Assembly (NCBI GenBank): GCA_015064695.1
Contig: SVRS01000024.1
Span: forward strand, 1 to 36,479
DNA length: 36,479 nucleotides
Source of the DNA: Oscillospiraceae bacterium
Lineage (GTDB): Bacteria > Bacillota > Clostridia > Oscillospirales > CAG-272
Reading direction: 5' to 3'
Under the pieces are notes generated by a model. It saw only the letters and a list, made by a program, of their open reading frames with translations. It was not told the DNA's origin and searched no databases. Each line of letters begins with the position of its first letter. Position 1 is the stretch's first letter. Shown here piece after piece: positions 7,455-16,247 of this stretch. A program made the translations under genes and the position numbers.

Positions 7455-7524
7455 GGGGCTCTGCCCCTGACCCCGCTTAAGAACCCTTTTGAAAAAGGGT
7501 TCTTAAGAATCTCCTAAAACTTTG
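7455..7524 (+). repeat. Dispersed hairpin repeat, copy A
   Basis: Begins shortly after the stop of the preceding gene with a GGGGC/GCCCC hairpin (7455-7467). A long palindrome follows, CTTAAGAACCC (7476-7486) pairing with GGGTTCTTAAG (7497-7507) and extended by TTTT/AAAA. It ends with the flank AATCTCCTAAAACTTT. The same layout recurs at 23652-23704, 23737-23814 (inverted) and 34222-34285. Confidence 0.75.
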
Positions 7525-7532
7525 ATAAATGG

Positions 7533-7566
7533 AAAAGAACCCGACCGAGACGGAAGGGTTCTTTTT
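7533..7566. terminator. Bidirectional terminator between convergent genes
   Basis: AAAAGAACCC (7533-7542) pairs with GGGTTCTTTT (7556-7565) over a 13-base loop. It has a T run on the + strand and an A-to-T equivalent on the - strand. It separates the YigZ gene (+) from the XRE gene (-). Confidence 0.82.
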
Positions 7567-7583
7567 CTATGAAAGAGGAAGGA

Positions 7584-8930
7584 TCAGCTCTTTTTTTGCA
7601 GGAATCGCTTTCGTAGGAGCAGCTCGCCTATTATGATGGCGACAGCCACCAGAATCCCGATGAGAAGTGCCCGCTCATCCCAACGCTGGTAGTATGTCCA
7701 GTGCTCACCGTCCGAGGAGGTAGCACCAAAGGAGAGGCCAAAGCTCAAGGTAATGAACAGGGTGAGTCCTAAAAGGAGATTGCGGATGGCCGCTGAAATC
7801 AGGGTTACTTTGCCTGCAGTCCATACGGCGGAGGGCAGGTTTCCATTTCCCTGCAAGTTACGGTAGCTTTTCAGAAAGAAGAACGGCGTGGCAATATAAG
7901 ACAAGATACCCAAAACAAGACAGGCAAGGCTGACCCAGTTTACTTCATGGTATTCATCCACGTAAGTCCGGTAGCCAAAGCTGGTGATGTTACAGAAGAT
8001 ACATAGACCCACCCCCAGGATCAGCGAGCCCAACTGAACCATATTCATCCATCCCAATCGGCGGCGAACGTGTTGGGGCAGACCTGTCTCTGATCCTTTG
8101 ACGGGAGTGATCAGCCCCTCCCAGGGGGACAGGAACCATCGAGCGTAAGGCATTTGAACCAACAATGCAATGACGGCGCATAGAGCCCCTAAAACCAGGG
8201 CTATGGGCAGATAAGATTCAGCGGACAGCACGCTATTCAGATAATGGCTATCCCGTACTACCACCAAGGGGAGGGCGAGGACCAGCAGAGTGGTAATGAC
8301 CGCGAAGGTGCGGTAGGACCAGTAGGTTAGAATATGGCAAGCGGTTGTCAACTCATTTGTGGGGAGCCGTATTCCACCACTATCCGCCTGTTCCAGGAGT
8401 GTGTCACGCAGATGCATGGTGTCGATCATTGTCACAACTACCGCTCCTACGGCAAAGACCAAGAAGCTACAGAAGCCAATGACGGGACGATATGCCCCGT
8501 AGCTTACCGCTAAAAGCACCACAAAGCCGATAATGGCCAAGGATATGGCGCGCAGTATAGAAGTACGGAAGCTTGTCACCGCCCGCTTGGTTAGGCTTCG
8601 CAGCCCCCGCAACGCCCGTGGATCGGGTTCGGGTTGGGAAGTCGCGGAGGTGGGCTGCGCGGTTTCAGTCGAGTCGGCAGTGGATTCCAAATTGACAGTA
8701 GGGGAAGAATGGGTATCCCGTAGTCTCTCGCCCCGCAGTAGATCATCCACCGTTACCCCAAAGAGGTCGGCGATGGCGGGGAGGAGGGTGATGTCGGGCA
8801 TGGCTTCGTCCCGTTCCCAGCGGCTGACGGCGCGGTTGGAGACCAGGAGGCGGTCGGCCACCTCCTGCTGGGTGAGCCCCTGCGCCCGACGGAGGGCGGA
8901 GATAAAGGAGCCGAGGGTTTTCTTTTCCAT
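7584..8930 (-). CDS. XRE-family HTH regulator fused to a polytopic membrane domain
   Basis: 448 residues. The N-terminal XRE/Cro-type helix-turn-helix (residues ~7-66, LTQQEVADRLLVSNRAVSRW) is linked by a Ser/Thr/Pro-rich spacer (about 70-105) to roughly eight hydrophobic helices, for example AISLAIIGFVVLLAVSYGAY and VSLACLVLGILSYIATPFFF. Such proteins are common in Clostridia and are presumed to be membrane-tethered regulators that sense envelope stress. No ligand is known from sequence. A -35 TTGATT and -10 TAGAAT with 17 bases between them lie upstream, and AAAGGA precedes the ATG at long spacing. It is a single-gene unit, convergent with the YigZ gene. Confidence 0.88.
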   Translation of the reverse strand: MEKKTLGSFISALRRAQGLTQQEVADRLLVSNRAVSRWERDEAMPDITLLPAIADLFGVTVDDLLRGERLRDTHSSPTVNLESTADSTETAQPTSATSQPEPDPRALRGLRSLTKRAVTSFRTSILRAISLAIIGFVVLLAVSYGAYRPVIGFCSFLVFAVGAVVVTMIDTMHLRDTLLEQADSGGIRLPTNELTTACHILTYWSYRTFAVITTLLVLALPLVVVRDSHYLNSVLSAESYLPIALVLGALCAVIALLVQMPYARWFLSPWEGLITPVKGSETGLPQHVRRRLGWMNMVQLGSLILGVGLCIFCNITSFGYRTYVDEYHEVNWVSLACLVLGILSYIATPFFFLKSYRNLQGNGNLPSAVWTAGKVTLISAAIRNLLLGLTLFITLSFGLSFGATSSDGEHWTYYQRWDERALLIGILVAVAIIIGELLLRKRFLQKKS

Positions 8931-8988
8931 AAGTATGCAAGTGTCCTTTCGTGGTGAAAATGTGCGACGCGGGCCTTTGTCTGCCTAC

Positions 8989-9017
8989 ATTCTACCACGG
9001 CGGGAGAGAAAAATCAA
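8989..9017 (-). promoter_or_regulatory. Sigma-A promoter for the XRE gene
   Basis: Read on the - strand, TTGATT (9012-9017) and TAGAAT (8989-8994, with an upstream TGG extension) are 17 bases apart, about 60 bases before the start codon at 8930. Confidence 0.72.
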
Positions 9018-9370
9018 GACCTCGGGGGGAGAATTGTGTCTCGCAGAGCGGGAATTGGTCAATTTTGGCTCACAGTGCGGGCTCAAACAAGGACAACGAC
9101 GCAAGGGCTGTACCCGAGGATGGCGGGGAGCAGTAAAGAGGTCCCCTTATAGCACACAATGGGACATAAATCAATATTTAGAGCTGTTACTTTGAGATTT
9201 AACGGCTGTTACTCTTAAAAAAGACGAGCTGTTATCTATTTTTCAACAAAAAATCAAAAATAACCAACTTTTTATTAAATTCCCGCGAAAATAAAAAAGT
9301 AAAAACCAAACCCCCTGCGTATATTATAAGATAGAAACAAAGACCGTGCAAGCGGAGAGGGAGGCGAGTC
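9018..9370. other. Long non-coding gap between XRE gene and dgt
   Basis: About 350 bases without a credible gene. It holds three direct repeats described separately and then an A/T-rich stretch (about 9235-9330) that leads into dgt. No consensus sigma-A pair was found for dgt. TATTAT at 9322-9327 could be a -10, but its -35 position reads GTAAAA. Confidence 0.6.
9183..9235 (+). repeat. Three direct repeats of GCTGTTA at two-turn spacing
   Basis: GCTGTTAC at 9183-9190, GCTGTTAC at 9205-9212 and GCTGTTAT at 9228-9235, with starts 22 and 23 bases apart. Two helical turns between copies would place them on the same DNA face, as expected of an array of regulator sites. The interval lies between divergent genes (XRE regulator and dgt-dnaG-rpoD). 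No binding protein is identified. Confidence 0.5.
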
Positions 9371-10396
9371 ATGGAGAAGAATTTTCATCAATGGCTGGAG
9401 GAACAGGAGACCCTGCTCCTGTCTCCTTATGCGACCCGCACGGCGGCATCCCGCGGGCGGGAGATCCCTATGGAGCCCAGCCCTCTGCGCGGCGAGTTCC
9501 AGCGGGATCGCGACCGCATCATTCACTGCCAATCCTTCCGTCGGCTGATGTACAAGACTCAGGTGTTCCTGGCCCCTGCGGGGGATCATTACCGTACCCG
9601 CCTGACCCACACTCTGGAGGTCACCCAGATCGCACGAACCATGGCCCGCGCCCTGCGGCTCAACGAGGATCTGGTGGAGGCCGCCGCCCTGGGGCACGAT
9701 CTCGGCCACACCCCCTTCGGCCACGCCGGCGAGGATGCCTTGCGTAAGTGCTACGCCCCCGATTTTGCCCACTACCGCCAGAGCCTGCGGGTTGTGGAGA
9801 AGCTGGAGAAGGACGGAAAGGGGCTTAACCTTTGCTGGGAGGTGCGGGACGCCATCGTCAACCACACGGGCAAGTCAGTGGCCGCCACCCCCGAGGGTCA
9901 GCTCATCAAGTTCGCCGACCGTATTGCCTATATCAACCACGACATCGACGACGCCATCCGCGCCGGTATATTAAATAAGGAAGACATTCCGCGGGAGCTG
10001 ACCGAAATTTTGGGCGACACCCACAGCGGTCGCATCAATACCATGGTTACCTCGGTGGTGGAGGCCAGCGCAGATTCCAAGATCATTTCCATGATGCCCG
10101 ACGTGCAAAAGGCTACGGATGATCTTCGGGCGTTCCTGTTTGAGAACGTGTACCTCAACCCTCGCGCCAAGACTGAGGAAGTCAAGGCGAAGGATGTGGT
10201 ATGCACGTTGTTTGACTACTACGTTAAGCATCCCGAGGGCCTGCCCGAGCGCTACCGCCGTCGCATAGGCTCTGAGAGCGGAGAAACGGTGGAGCGAGCC
10301 GTGGCGGATTTCATTTCCGGCATGACCGATCGATACGCCATTGAAGTGTATGAGGCGAAATACGTGCCTCGGGTATGGAGGGGGTTGCAGGAATGA
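9371..10396 (+). CDS. dgt: dGTPase-like HD-domain deoxynucleotide triphosphohydrolase
   Basis: 341 residues, matching the short dGTPase-like family rather than the 505-residue E. coli Dgt. The family hydrolyses dNTPs to deoxynucleoside and triphosphate and so helps set dNTP pools. The HD metal-site residues are visible: His80 in RTRLTHTLEVTQIART, His109-Asp110 in ALGHDLGHTPFGHAGED, and Asp183 in FADRIAYINHDIDDAI. The N-terminal SRGREIP, PLRGEFQRDRDRIIHCQSFRRL is also characteristic. GGAGGCG precedes the ATG. Its stop overlaps the dnaG start (ATGA, 10393-10396). The order dgt-dnaG-rpoD is the usual one in Clostridia. Confidence 0.95.
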   Translation: MEKNFHQWLEEQETLLLSPYATRTAASRGREIPMEPSPLRGEFQRDRDRIIHCQSFRRLMYKTQVFLAPAGDHYRTRLTHTLEVTQIARTMARALRLNEDLVEAAALGHDLGHTPFGHAGEDALRKCYAPDFAHYRQSLRVVEKLEKDGKGLNLCWEVRDAIVNHTGKSVAATPEGQLIKFADRIAYINHDIDDAIRAGILNKEDIPRELTEILGDTHSGRINTMVTSVVEASADSKIISMMPDVQKATDDLRAFLFENVYLNPRAKTEEVKAKDVVCTLFDYYVKHPEGLPERYRRRIGSESGETVERAVADFISGMTDRYAIEVYEAKYVPRVWRGLQE

Positions 10397-12198
10397 GCTT
10401 ATATCCCCGCGAGATCGTGGAGGCAATCAAGGATCGGTCGGACCTTGTGGATCTGATCGGCACTTACGTTTCCTTGAAGCGCGCAGGCTCAAACTACAAC
10501 GGTCTGTGCCCCTTTCATAGCGAGAAAACACCGTCCTTTACGGTTTTTCCCGATAATCAGAGCTTCTTCTGCTTCGGCTGCGAGGCAGGCGGAGACGCGT
10601 TTACCTTTATTATGCGCATGGAGAACCTGGATTATAAGGGTTCTATTGAATTTTTAGCCAAGCGGAGCGGTGTGGATCTTCCCACTGACGGCCGCGAGGA
10701 GCCACGGGGCGTTTCCCGCAAGCGGGTGTTTGAGATGAATCTCATCGCCGCGCGTTTCTGGCGGGATTGCCTGTTCGACCCGAATATCGGTCGGGCGGGG
10801 CTGGAATATCTCACCGAAAAGCGGGGGCTGCCGTTGTCCATCATTCGACGCTTCGGGATCGGCTACGCGCCCAATGAGTACGGTGCCTTGACCGAGCTTC
10901 TGCGAAAAAACGGGTTTGCCGACCAGGAAATGAAGGAAGCCTTCCTTTGCGGTATCAGCCAGAAATCGGGCAAGGCCTACGACCTGTTCCGCGACCGCGT
11001 GATGTTTCCCGTGTTCGACAATACGGGCAACGTCATCGCCTTCAGCGGCCGTGACGTGGGCGGGAAGGACGCACGAAAATACGTCAACAGCTCGGATACT
11101 CCGGCTTTCCAGAAGCGGCGGAATCTGTTCGCGCTGAACTTCGCCAAGAATCACTGCGCCGAGCAATTGATTCTCTGTGAGGGTAACATTGACGTGGTAT
11201 CCCTCCACGCGGCGGGCTTTGAGAATGCCGCCGCCTCCTTGGGAACCGCGCTTACCGAGGAGCAGGCGCGGATCATGGCGAAATACACCAAGCAGGTCAT
11301 CCTGGCCTACGACTCGGACGAGGCAGGCCAGCGGGCCGCCCACCGCGCCATGGGTATATTCGCTAAGGTTGGATTGGACGTCCGTATTCTGCAAATGCAG
11401 GGCGCCAAGGACCCCGATGAATTCATTAAGAAATTCGGTGCGGATCGGTTCCGTCAGCTCATCAAGCAGAGTCGGACGGGATTTGAATTCAAGCTTCAAT
11501 CGGTGCTGGCCAAGCACGATTTGAATATTCCCGACGAAAAGATCAAGGCCGCCGCAGAGCTGTGCCAGATCGTAGCGCGGGTATATTCCTCGGCCGAGCG
11601 GGAGGTCTACATTCATGCCGTGTCCGAGCGATTATCCTTGAGCGAGGATAGTCTGCGGAAGGACGTGGAGGGCGTGATGCGACGTAACGCCAAGGAAGGG
11701 AAGCAGCAGGAGGGGCAACAAGCCCGACTGTCGGCTATGGGTATACGGGATAAAATCAACCCGGAGGCCGCCGGCCACGTTCACGCCGTTTCTGCAGAGG
11801 AAGCAATCATCGGTCTTTTGCTCCTGTATGGGGAGCATCGTAAGGCCGTTGCCTCGGGGCAGGTGACCATTACCGCAGAGGGGTTCATAACCGCCTTCCA
11901 CCGCCGCGCCTTTGAGTGTATCATGGCTTTGGAGGAAAGCGACGGAGGCTTCGACTTCTCGCTTTTGGGTGAATTTTTCTCTGTGGAGGAAATGGGACGC
12001 CTGGCACGCTTGGAGCAAAACCGACGGAGACTATCCGAGAACGGTACGTCGGTGCTGCGGGCCGCTGTCCAAACACTGGAGCAGGAGCGTGCCCATCAGG
12101 TAGCCAAGGAGGCGCCGCCCCTGGATAGTATTCATATGATCCTGGCCGGAAAGCGAAGGCGAATGAAGTCGGCCGGAGAGGAAAACAAGTCTGTATAA
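10393..12198 (+). CDS. dnaG: DNA primase
   Basis: 601 residues. DnaG makes RNA primers at the replication fork with the replicative helicase. The N-terminal CHC2 zinc finger has Cys39, His42, Cys60 and Cys63 (CPFHSEKTPSF, then FFCFGC). The TOPRIM catalytic core has LCEGNIDVVSLHAAGF (Glu263) and AYDSDEAGQRA (Asp307, Asp309). The C-terminal ~150 residues are the helicase-binding region. The start at 10393 is chosen because GGAGGGGGTT precedes it by 6 bases and it overlaps the dgt stop; an in-frame ATG at 10375 is less well placed. It is followed 99 bases later by rpoD. Confidence 0.97.
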   Translation: MSLYPREIVEAIKDRSDLVDLIGTYVSLKRAGSNYNGLCPFHSEKTPSFTVFPDNQSFFCFGCEAGGDAFTFIMRMENLDYKGSIEFLAKRSGVDLPTDGREEPRGVSRKRVFEMNLIAARFWRDCLFDPNIGRAGLEYLTEKRGLPLSIIRRFGIGYAPNEYGALTELLRKNGFADQEMKEAFLCGISQKSGKAYDLFRDRVMFPVFDNTGNVIAFSGRDVGGKDARKYVNSSDTPAFQKRRNLFALNFAKNHCAEQLILCEGNIDVVSLHAAGFENAAASLGTALTEEQARIMAKYTKQVILAYDSDEAGQRAAHRAMGIFAKVGLDVRILQMQGAKDPDEFIKKFGADRFRQLIKQSRTGFEFKLQSVLAKHDLNIPDEKIKAAAELCQIVARVYSSAEREVYIHAVSERLSLSEDSLRKDVEGVMRRNAKEGKQQEGQQARLSAMGIRDKINPEAAGHVHAVSAEEAIIGLLLLYGEHRKAVASGQVTITAEGFITAFHRRAFECIMALEESDGGFDFSLLGEFFSVEEMGRLARLEQNRRRLSENGTSVLRAAVQTLEQERAHQVAKEAPPLDSIHMILAGKRRRMKSAGEENKSV

Positions 12199-12297
12199 GG
12201 GATTCCTTCGCGCACAGACGCGTCGGCCCTCTAAAATATGCGCGGCCCTTCTGTTTGGAAGGTTGCGGCGTTTAGACAAGCAGGAAAGGAAAAGAAC

Positions 12298-13446
12298 ATG
12301 AAGGAACAAAAGACAATGTCCGCCGAAAAGGCCGGTAACGAGGGAAAGAAGACGTACAAGACCGAGGCAGAGCGCAATGCGCGGGTGGACGATCTGATCG
12401 AAAAGAGTAAGAAGGGTCGCCTGTCCGAGAGTGATCTGGATGCGGCCATGGAGGAAATGGACTACGATATTGATAGTCTTGACAAGCTCTATGAGTCGCT
12501 GGGTGATGGTGGCGTGCCCCTACCCGAGCTGTCGGGTACCGAAATGAGCGAGATCGAAAACGAGGTCGAGCAGTTCGGAAACAGCGAAAATATGCAACGC
12601 ATCCTGGAGCAAGAGGGCCTGGTAGATGATCCCGTCCGCTTGTACCTCAAGGAGATCGGACGCGTGCCCCTTTTGACCTCGGAGAGGGAGCATGAGTTGG
12701 CTGAGCTGATGGCCGAGGGCGATATTGAGGCCAAGAAGGCATTGGTGGAGGCAAACCTTCGCCTGGTTGTGTCCATTGCCAAGCGCTACGTAGGCCGCGG
12801 TATGTTTTTCCTGGATCTGATCCAGGAGGGTAACCTGGGTCTGATGAAGGCCGTGGACAAGTTCGACTACACCAAGGGCTACAAGTTCTCCACCTACGCT
12901 ACCTGGTGGATTCGTCAGGCCATCACCCGTGCCATTGCGGACCAGGCGAGAACCATTCGTATTCCCGTGCATATGGTGGAAACCATCCACAAGGTATCCC
13001 GGTACTCCCGCCAGCTTCTCCAGGAATACGGCCGAGAGGCAACGGCCGAGGAGATTGGCGAGAAGATGGGCATGAGCGCTGATAAGGTGCGGGAGATCAT
13101 GAAGATCGCCCAGGATCCCGTCTCGTTGGAGACGCCCATTGGTGAAGAGGAGGATAGCCACCTGGGTGATTTCATCCAGGATGAGGACACCCCCGCCCCT
13201 GCAGATGCCGCTTCCCAGACCATTCTCCGCGAGGTTATTGAGCGCGAGCTGCATACCCTGACTCCCCGTGAGGAACACGTTATTAAGCTTCGCTTTGGTC
13301 TTTACGACGGACGTACCCGTACCCTGGAGGAGGTAGGTCAGGAATTCAACATTACCCGCGAGCGTATCCGCCAGATTGAGGCCAAAGCGCTCCGTAAGCT
13401 CCGCCATCCCAGCCGTGCTCGCCATCTGAAGGGCTTTTTGGACTGA
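12298..13446 (+). CDS. rpoD: RNA polymerase primary sigma factor RpoD (SigA)
   Basis: 382 residues, the usual size of a Firmicutes SigA. It directs RNA polymerase to the TTGACA/TATAAT promoters seen across this window. A short region 1.1 is present ([20 protein letters not shown]), followed by region 1.2 ([20 protein letters not shown]), region 2 ([20 protein letters not shown], then [17 protein letters not shown]), region 3 and region 4 ([18 protein letters not shown], then [20 protein letters not shown]). The ATG at 12298 follows GGAAAGGAAAAG. The frame stays open to 12238, but the upstream residues do not resemble sigma factors. Confidence 0.97.
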   Translation: MKEQKTMSAEKAGNEGKKTYKTEAERNARVDDLIEKSKKGRLSESDLDAAMEEMDYDIDSLDKLYESLGDGGVPLPELSGTEMSEIENEVEQFGNSENMQRILEQEGLVDDPVRLYLKEIGRVPLLTSEREHELAELMAEGDIEAKKALVEANLRLVVSIAKRYVGRGMFFLDLIQEGNLGLMKAVDKFDYTKGYKFSTYATWWIRQAITRAIADQARTIRIPVHMVETIHKVSRYSRQLLQEYGREATAEEIGEKMGMSADKVREIMKIAQDPVSLETPIGEEEDSHLGDFIQDEDTPAPADAASQTILREVIERELHTLTPREEHVIKLRFGLYDGRTRTLEEVGQEFNITRERIRQIEAKALRKLRHPSRARHLKGFLD

Positions 13447-13663
13447 TTGACGATGCATTTTAAAAAAAGAAAAATATTTTTGTAATCGAGTTCAAAAACG
13501 AAGCTTCAAAAACGGCGATTTAAACAATAAAATCGTCGCATGACACAAGAATTGGAATGTGGATTTGTGCTATATGTGGTAAAAAGGAGCCTTTTTGAGG
13601 GCCGCAAAAACGTTTGAAAAGTCGGAAACGGTTCAGATGTAAACAAGTGTTCAAAAATATCAC
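13447..13663. other. Non-coding gap after rpoD
   Basis: Together with the promoter and leader of the next gene this makes 322 bases without a gene. Two weak hairpins are visible: CGGCGATTT/AAATCGTCG (13513-13538) and the A/T-rich AAAAAG/CTTTTT (13581-13596). The second may serve as a poor terminator for the dgt-dnaG-rpoD transcript. Nothing else stands out. Confidence 0.5.
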
Positions 13664-13692
13664 TTGACAGATTCACAAATATAGTGTACAAT
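13664..13692 (+). promoter_or_regulatory. Sigma-A promoter for solute-binding lipoprotein
   Basis: TTGACA at 13664-13669 and TACAAT at 13687-13692, 17 bases apart. The leader of about 70 bases ends in AAGGAGGAA before the ATG at 13769. Confidence 0.85.
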
Positions 13693-13768
13693 ATATAAGT
13701 ATAAAAATGCGGTCACTGTCTGCCTGCGAACCGAGTGGACGAGTGTGCCGTTATCAAGGAGGAACGTT

Positions 13769-16141
13769 ATGAAGAAGAAGCTCTTATGCTTGACACTGAG
13801 CTTGATGATGCTGCTGTCCTGCGTGCTCGTAAGCTGCTCCAACGCCGGTAAGACTGGGGAAGACGATGGCGGCGACGAGGTCGATAACAGCGCGAAGACC
13901 ATCGTTATGTGGGTTGTCACCGAGGAAGAGACCGACGAGAAGGCCATGGAACTGGTCAATGACGCATTTACCAAGATTACGAAGGCTAAGTTCAAGACCA
14001 ATGTTGTCATTAAGTTCTGCACTGAGGATGAGTACTACGATAAGCTGGAGGCCGCTATTGAGGCTCAGCAGTATGACATCGAGATGCAGGAGAAGCACGA
14101 TAAGGCTCTCCGCCAGTATCTGAGACTCCACAAGGGTGAGAAGGATACTGCCGAGCTGACTAAGGACTTTTACGTAGAGTATCCCGAGTACGTGAAGTAC
14201 GCACAGGTCGAGGAGCCCGAGGATGACGAGGATGCCACCGAGTCTGAAGAGGAGACCTTCGTAAATGACTACGGTATCGTTGAGATCAAGTATCCCGAGC
14301 CCAAGGAGAACCAGGTTGATATTTTCTACCTCTCCGGCTATGACAAGTACATGGAGTACTACGATGCTGAGTGGCTGGCTTCCCTGAGCGAGGAGCTTTC
14401 TACTTCCTCCAAGAAACTGAACGATTACATCTCTACCTCTCTGCTCAACGGTGTGCAGATTGAGGGCGGTGTGTACGCGATCCCCAACAACGTGGAGATC
14501 GGTGAGTACACCTACATGATGATCGACAAAGAGAAGTTCGATATGTACTACCAGAAGATCGATAAGGTCAATAGCGTGCTGGATCTCAACACCTTCCTGA
14601 ACGATATTGCCAACGATAACCAGGCGAAGGGTCTGACTCCCGATGATGCCGGTTACATCGTTCCCCTGGCTTCCAACTTCTCTGAGTGCGCGCGGATGCT
14701 GTGCTGGTATTGGGATCTGTCCTATACCGACCAGTCCGTGTACAATATGCAGTTCGACGAGGACACCGGCCGCTACTACGTGCTGAAGAAGCAGTATGAG
14801 GTCAAGACCGAGATCATTGATGAAAATGGTGAGGTTAAGGTCAACACTACGGTCGTTGTGGCTGATTCCGTCGAAGATAACTGCCTGTACAAGACCAATG
14901 CACAGGGTCAGTTCGTGGACAAGAACGGCAATGCCCTGAATTACTCCTACAAGGTCGATGAAAAGGGTGGCTTGGTCGTCAACGAGAAGACCAATAAGGT
15001 TGCTTACGATGCAGCCGGTAAGGGTGCGCTCTACTTGGTTGACGAGAACGGTGATGCTGTAACTCCTGATACCGACCTCCGTGTAAAGATCGATGCCGAG
15101 ACCAAGACGGATGCCGACGGTAACACCCGTCCTACTTACTACTACGCCTACAAGAACGATTCCGATTTCTCGATCCTGGGTACTATGATGAAGGATGCTT
15201 CTCTCCGTTCCCGTGGTGAGATCAACCTGTCCTTCAACTCTCTGTTTACCGATGCTGAGTACCGTAATCTGTACGCAACTCTGATGGACTATGAGTACAA
15301 GGGCTTCTACGGACACGTCAAGGAGGGTCAGACTGCTGCCGTTTCCTTCGTAAAGGGCAACGCTCAGATCAAGATGGACTACGCCGAGAACGGTGTGTAC
15401 GTAGACAAGGACGGCAAGGAATACTACGTAGTTATTGCTGAGTATCCCGAGGCAACCGAGGCTGAGCTGTACGGTAATATGTTTGCCGTATACGCAAACA
15501 GCAACTACCTGTCTCGTTCCATGGAGGTCATCACGTACCTCAACACCAACAAGGAAATGCGTGACCTGCTCCAGTACGGTATCAAGGATCAGCACTACGA
15601 GCTGGTAGAGGATGAGAATAAGAAGGGTGTTACTGCTCGCCCCATCTCCCAGAATGAGTACGGTATTTACCGCATGGATATCGAAAAGACCGGTAACTGC
15701 TTCATCGCAACTCCTCCCGAGTCTATGGGTGTGGATGCATGGACTTACGCAAAGTCTCAGAACAATGACTCCTTGATCAATCCTCTGCTGGGCTTTGACT
15801 TCAATGCTATGACCGCCGACAGCGACTATAGCTTGGACGTTGCGCTGATTGATCACATTGCTAAGCTGAATGTAGATGCTTTGGATATGATCCGTGAGTG
15901 CGCTGATAAGAACGAGCTGGTTGATCTGATGAACGATGCCGATGAAGGCTTCCTGTTCCTGTTCTCGGCTAAGGCGAATGACGTGAAGCTGAACAAGGCA
16001 ATCAACCCCGAATATGACCCCGAGATGCCCGATGGTGAGGGTGGAGAGAACAAGACCCCCGATAAGTCCGGTAGCTCGCCCTGCACGGTTTACTTCTCTT
16101 GGCTGGATAACTACGGTTATCTTGTTGAGGAAGATGATTAA
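13769..16141 (+). CDS. Large extracellular solute-binding lipoprotein (family 1-like, ABC type)
   Basis: 790 residues with a signal peptide and lipobox LVSC (Cys23). The ordinary parts resemble family 1 (sugar) solute-binding proteins: TIVMWVVTEEETDEKAMELV, then DIFYLSGYDKYMEYYDAEWL, IPNNVEIGEYTYMMIDKEKF, and a C-terminal stretch with YEYKGFYGHVKEGQTAAVSF. Two insertions enlarge it. One (about 101-183) is charged, with the acidic run EEPEDDEDATESEEE. The other (about 332-462) is rich in VDENG/VDKNG beta-turns. It probably captures a saccharide or other small solute at the membrane surface. No permease or ATPase gene is nearby. It has its own promoter and terminator. Codon use is restricted, suggesting high expression. 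Confidence 0.8.
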   Translation: MKKKLLCLTLSLMMLLSCVLVSCSNAGKTGEDDGGDEVDNSAKTIVMWVVTEEETDEKAMELVNDAFTKITKAKFKTNVVIKFCTEDEYYDKLEAAIEAQQYDIEMQEKHDKALRQYLRLHKGEKDTAELTKDFYVEYPEYVKYAQVEEPEDDEDATESEEETFVNDYGIVEIKYPEPKENQVDIFYLSGYDKYMEYYDAEWLASLSEELSTSSKKLNDYISTSLLNGVQIEGGVYAIPNNVEIGEYTYMMIDKEKFDMYYQKIDKVNSVLDLNTFLNDIANDNQAKGLTPDDAGYIVPLASNFSECARMLCWYWDLSYTDQSVYNMQFDEDTGRYYVLKKQYEVKTEIIDENGEVKVNTTVVVADSVEDNCLYKTNAQGQFVDKNGNALNYSYKVDEKGGLVVNEKTNKVAYDAAGKGALYLVDENGDAVTPDTDLRVKIDAETKTDADGNTRPTYYYAYKNDSDFSILGTMMKDASLRSRGEINLSFNSLFTDAEYRNLYATLMDYEYKGFYGHVKEGQTAAVSFVKGNAQIKMDYAENGVYVDKDGKEYYVVIAEYPEATEAELYGNMFAVYANSNYLSRSMEVITYLNTNKEMRDLLQYGIKDQHYELVEDENKKGVTARPISQNEYGIYRMDIEKTGNCFIATPPESMGVDAWTYAKSQNNDSLINPLLGFDFNAMTADSDYSLDVALIDHIAKLNVDALDMIRECADKNELVDLMNDADEGFLFLFSAKANDVKLNKAINPEYDPEMPDGEGGENKTPDKSGSSPCTVYFSWLDNYGYLVEEDD

Positions 16142-16163
16142 TCCGATTCGGACAACGTATATG

Positions 16164-16194
16164 AAAAGAGCGGCCTTTATGACCGCTCTTTTCT
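16164..16194 (+). terminator. Rho-independent terminator after lipoprotein
   Basis: AAAAGAGCGG (16164-16173) pairs with CCGCTCTTTT (16183-16192). The stem ends in a short T run. Confidence 0.85.
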
Positions 16195-16247
16195 CTATGA
16201 CAGACCGCAGGAGCGGACGATTTTGATTTTTGGCTGGAGTAAGCGAT

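Noticed and set aside
9183..9235. CRISPR array
   Set aside because: The repeats are only 7-8 bases and the intervals about 15 bases. Both are far too short, and no cas genes are present.
13784..15856. A 690-codon open frame on the - strand opposite the solute-binding lipoprotein
   Set aside because: The + strand gene has a signal peptide, lipobox, promoter and terminator. The antisense product is low-complexity hydrophobic sequence without a start signal.
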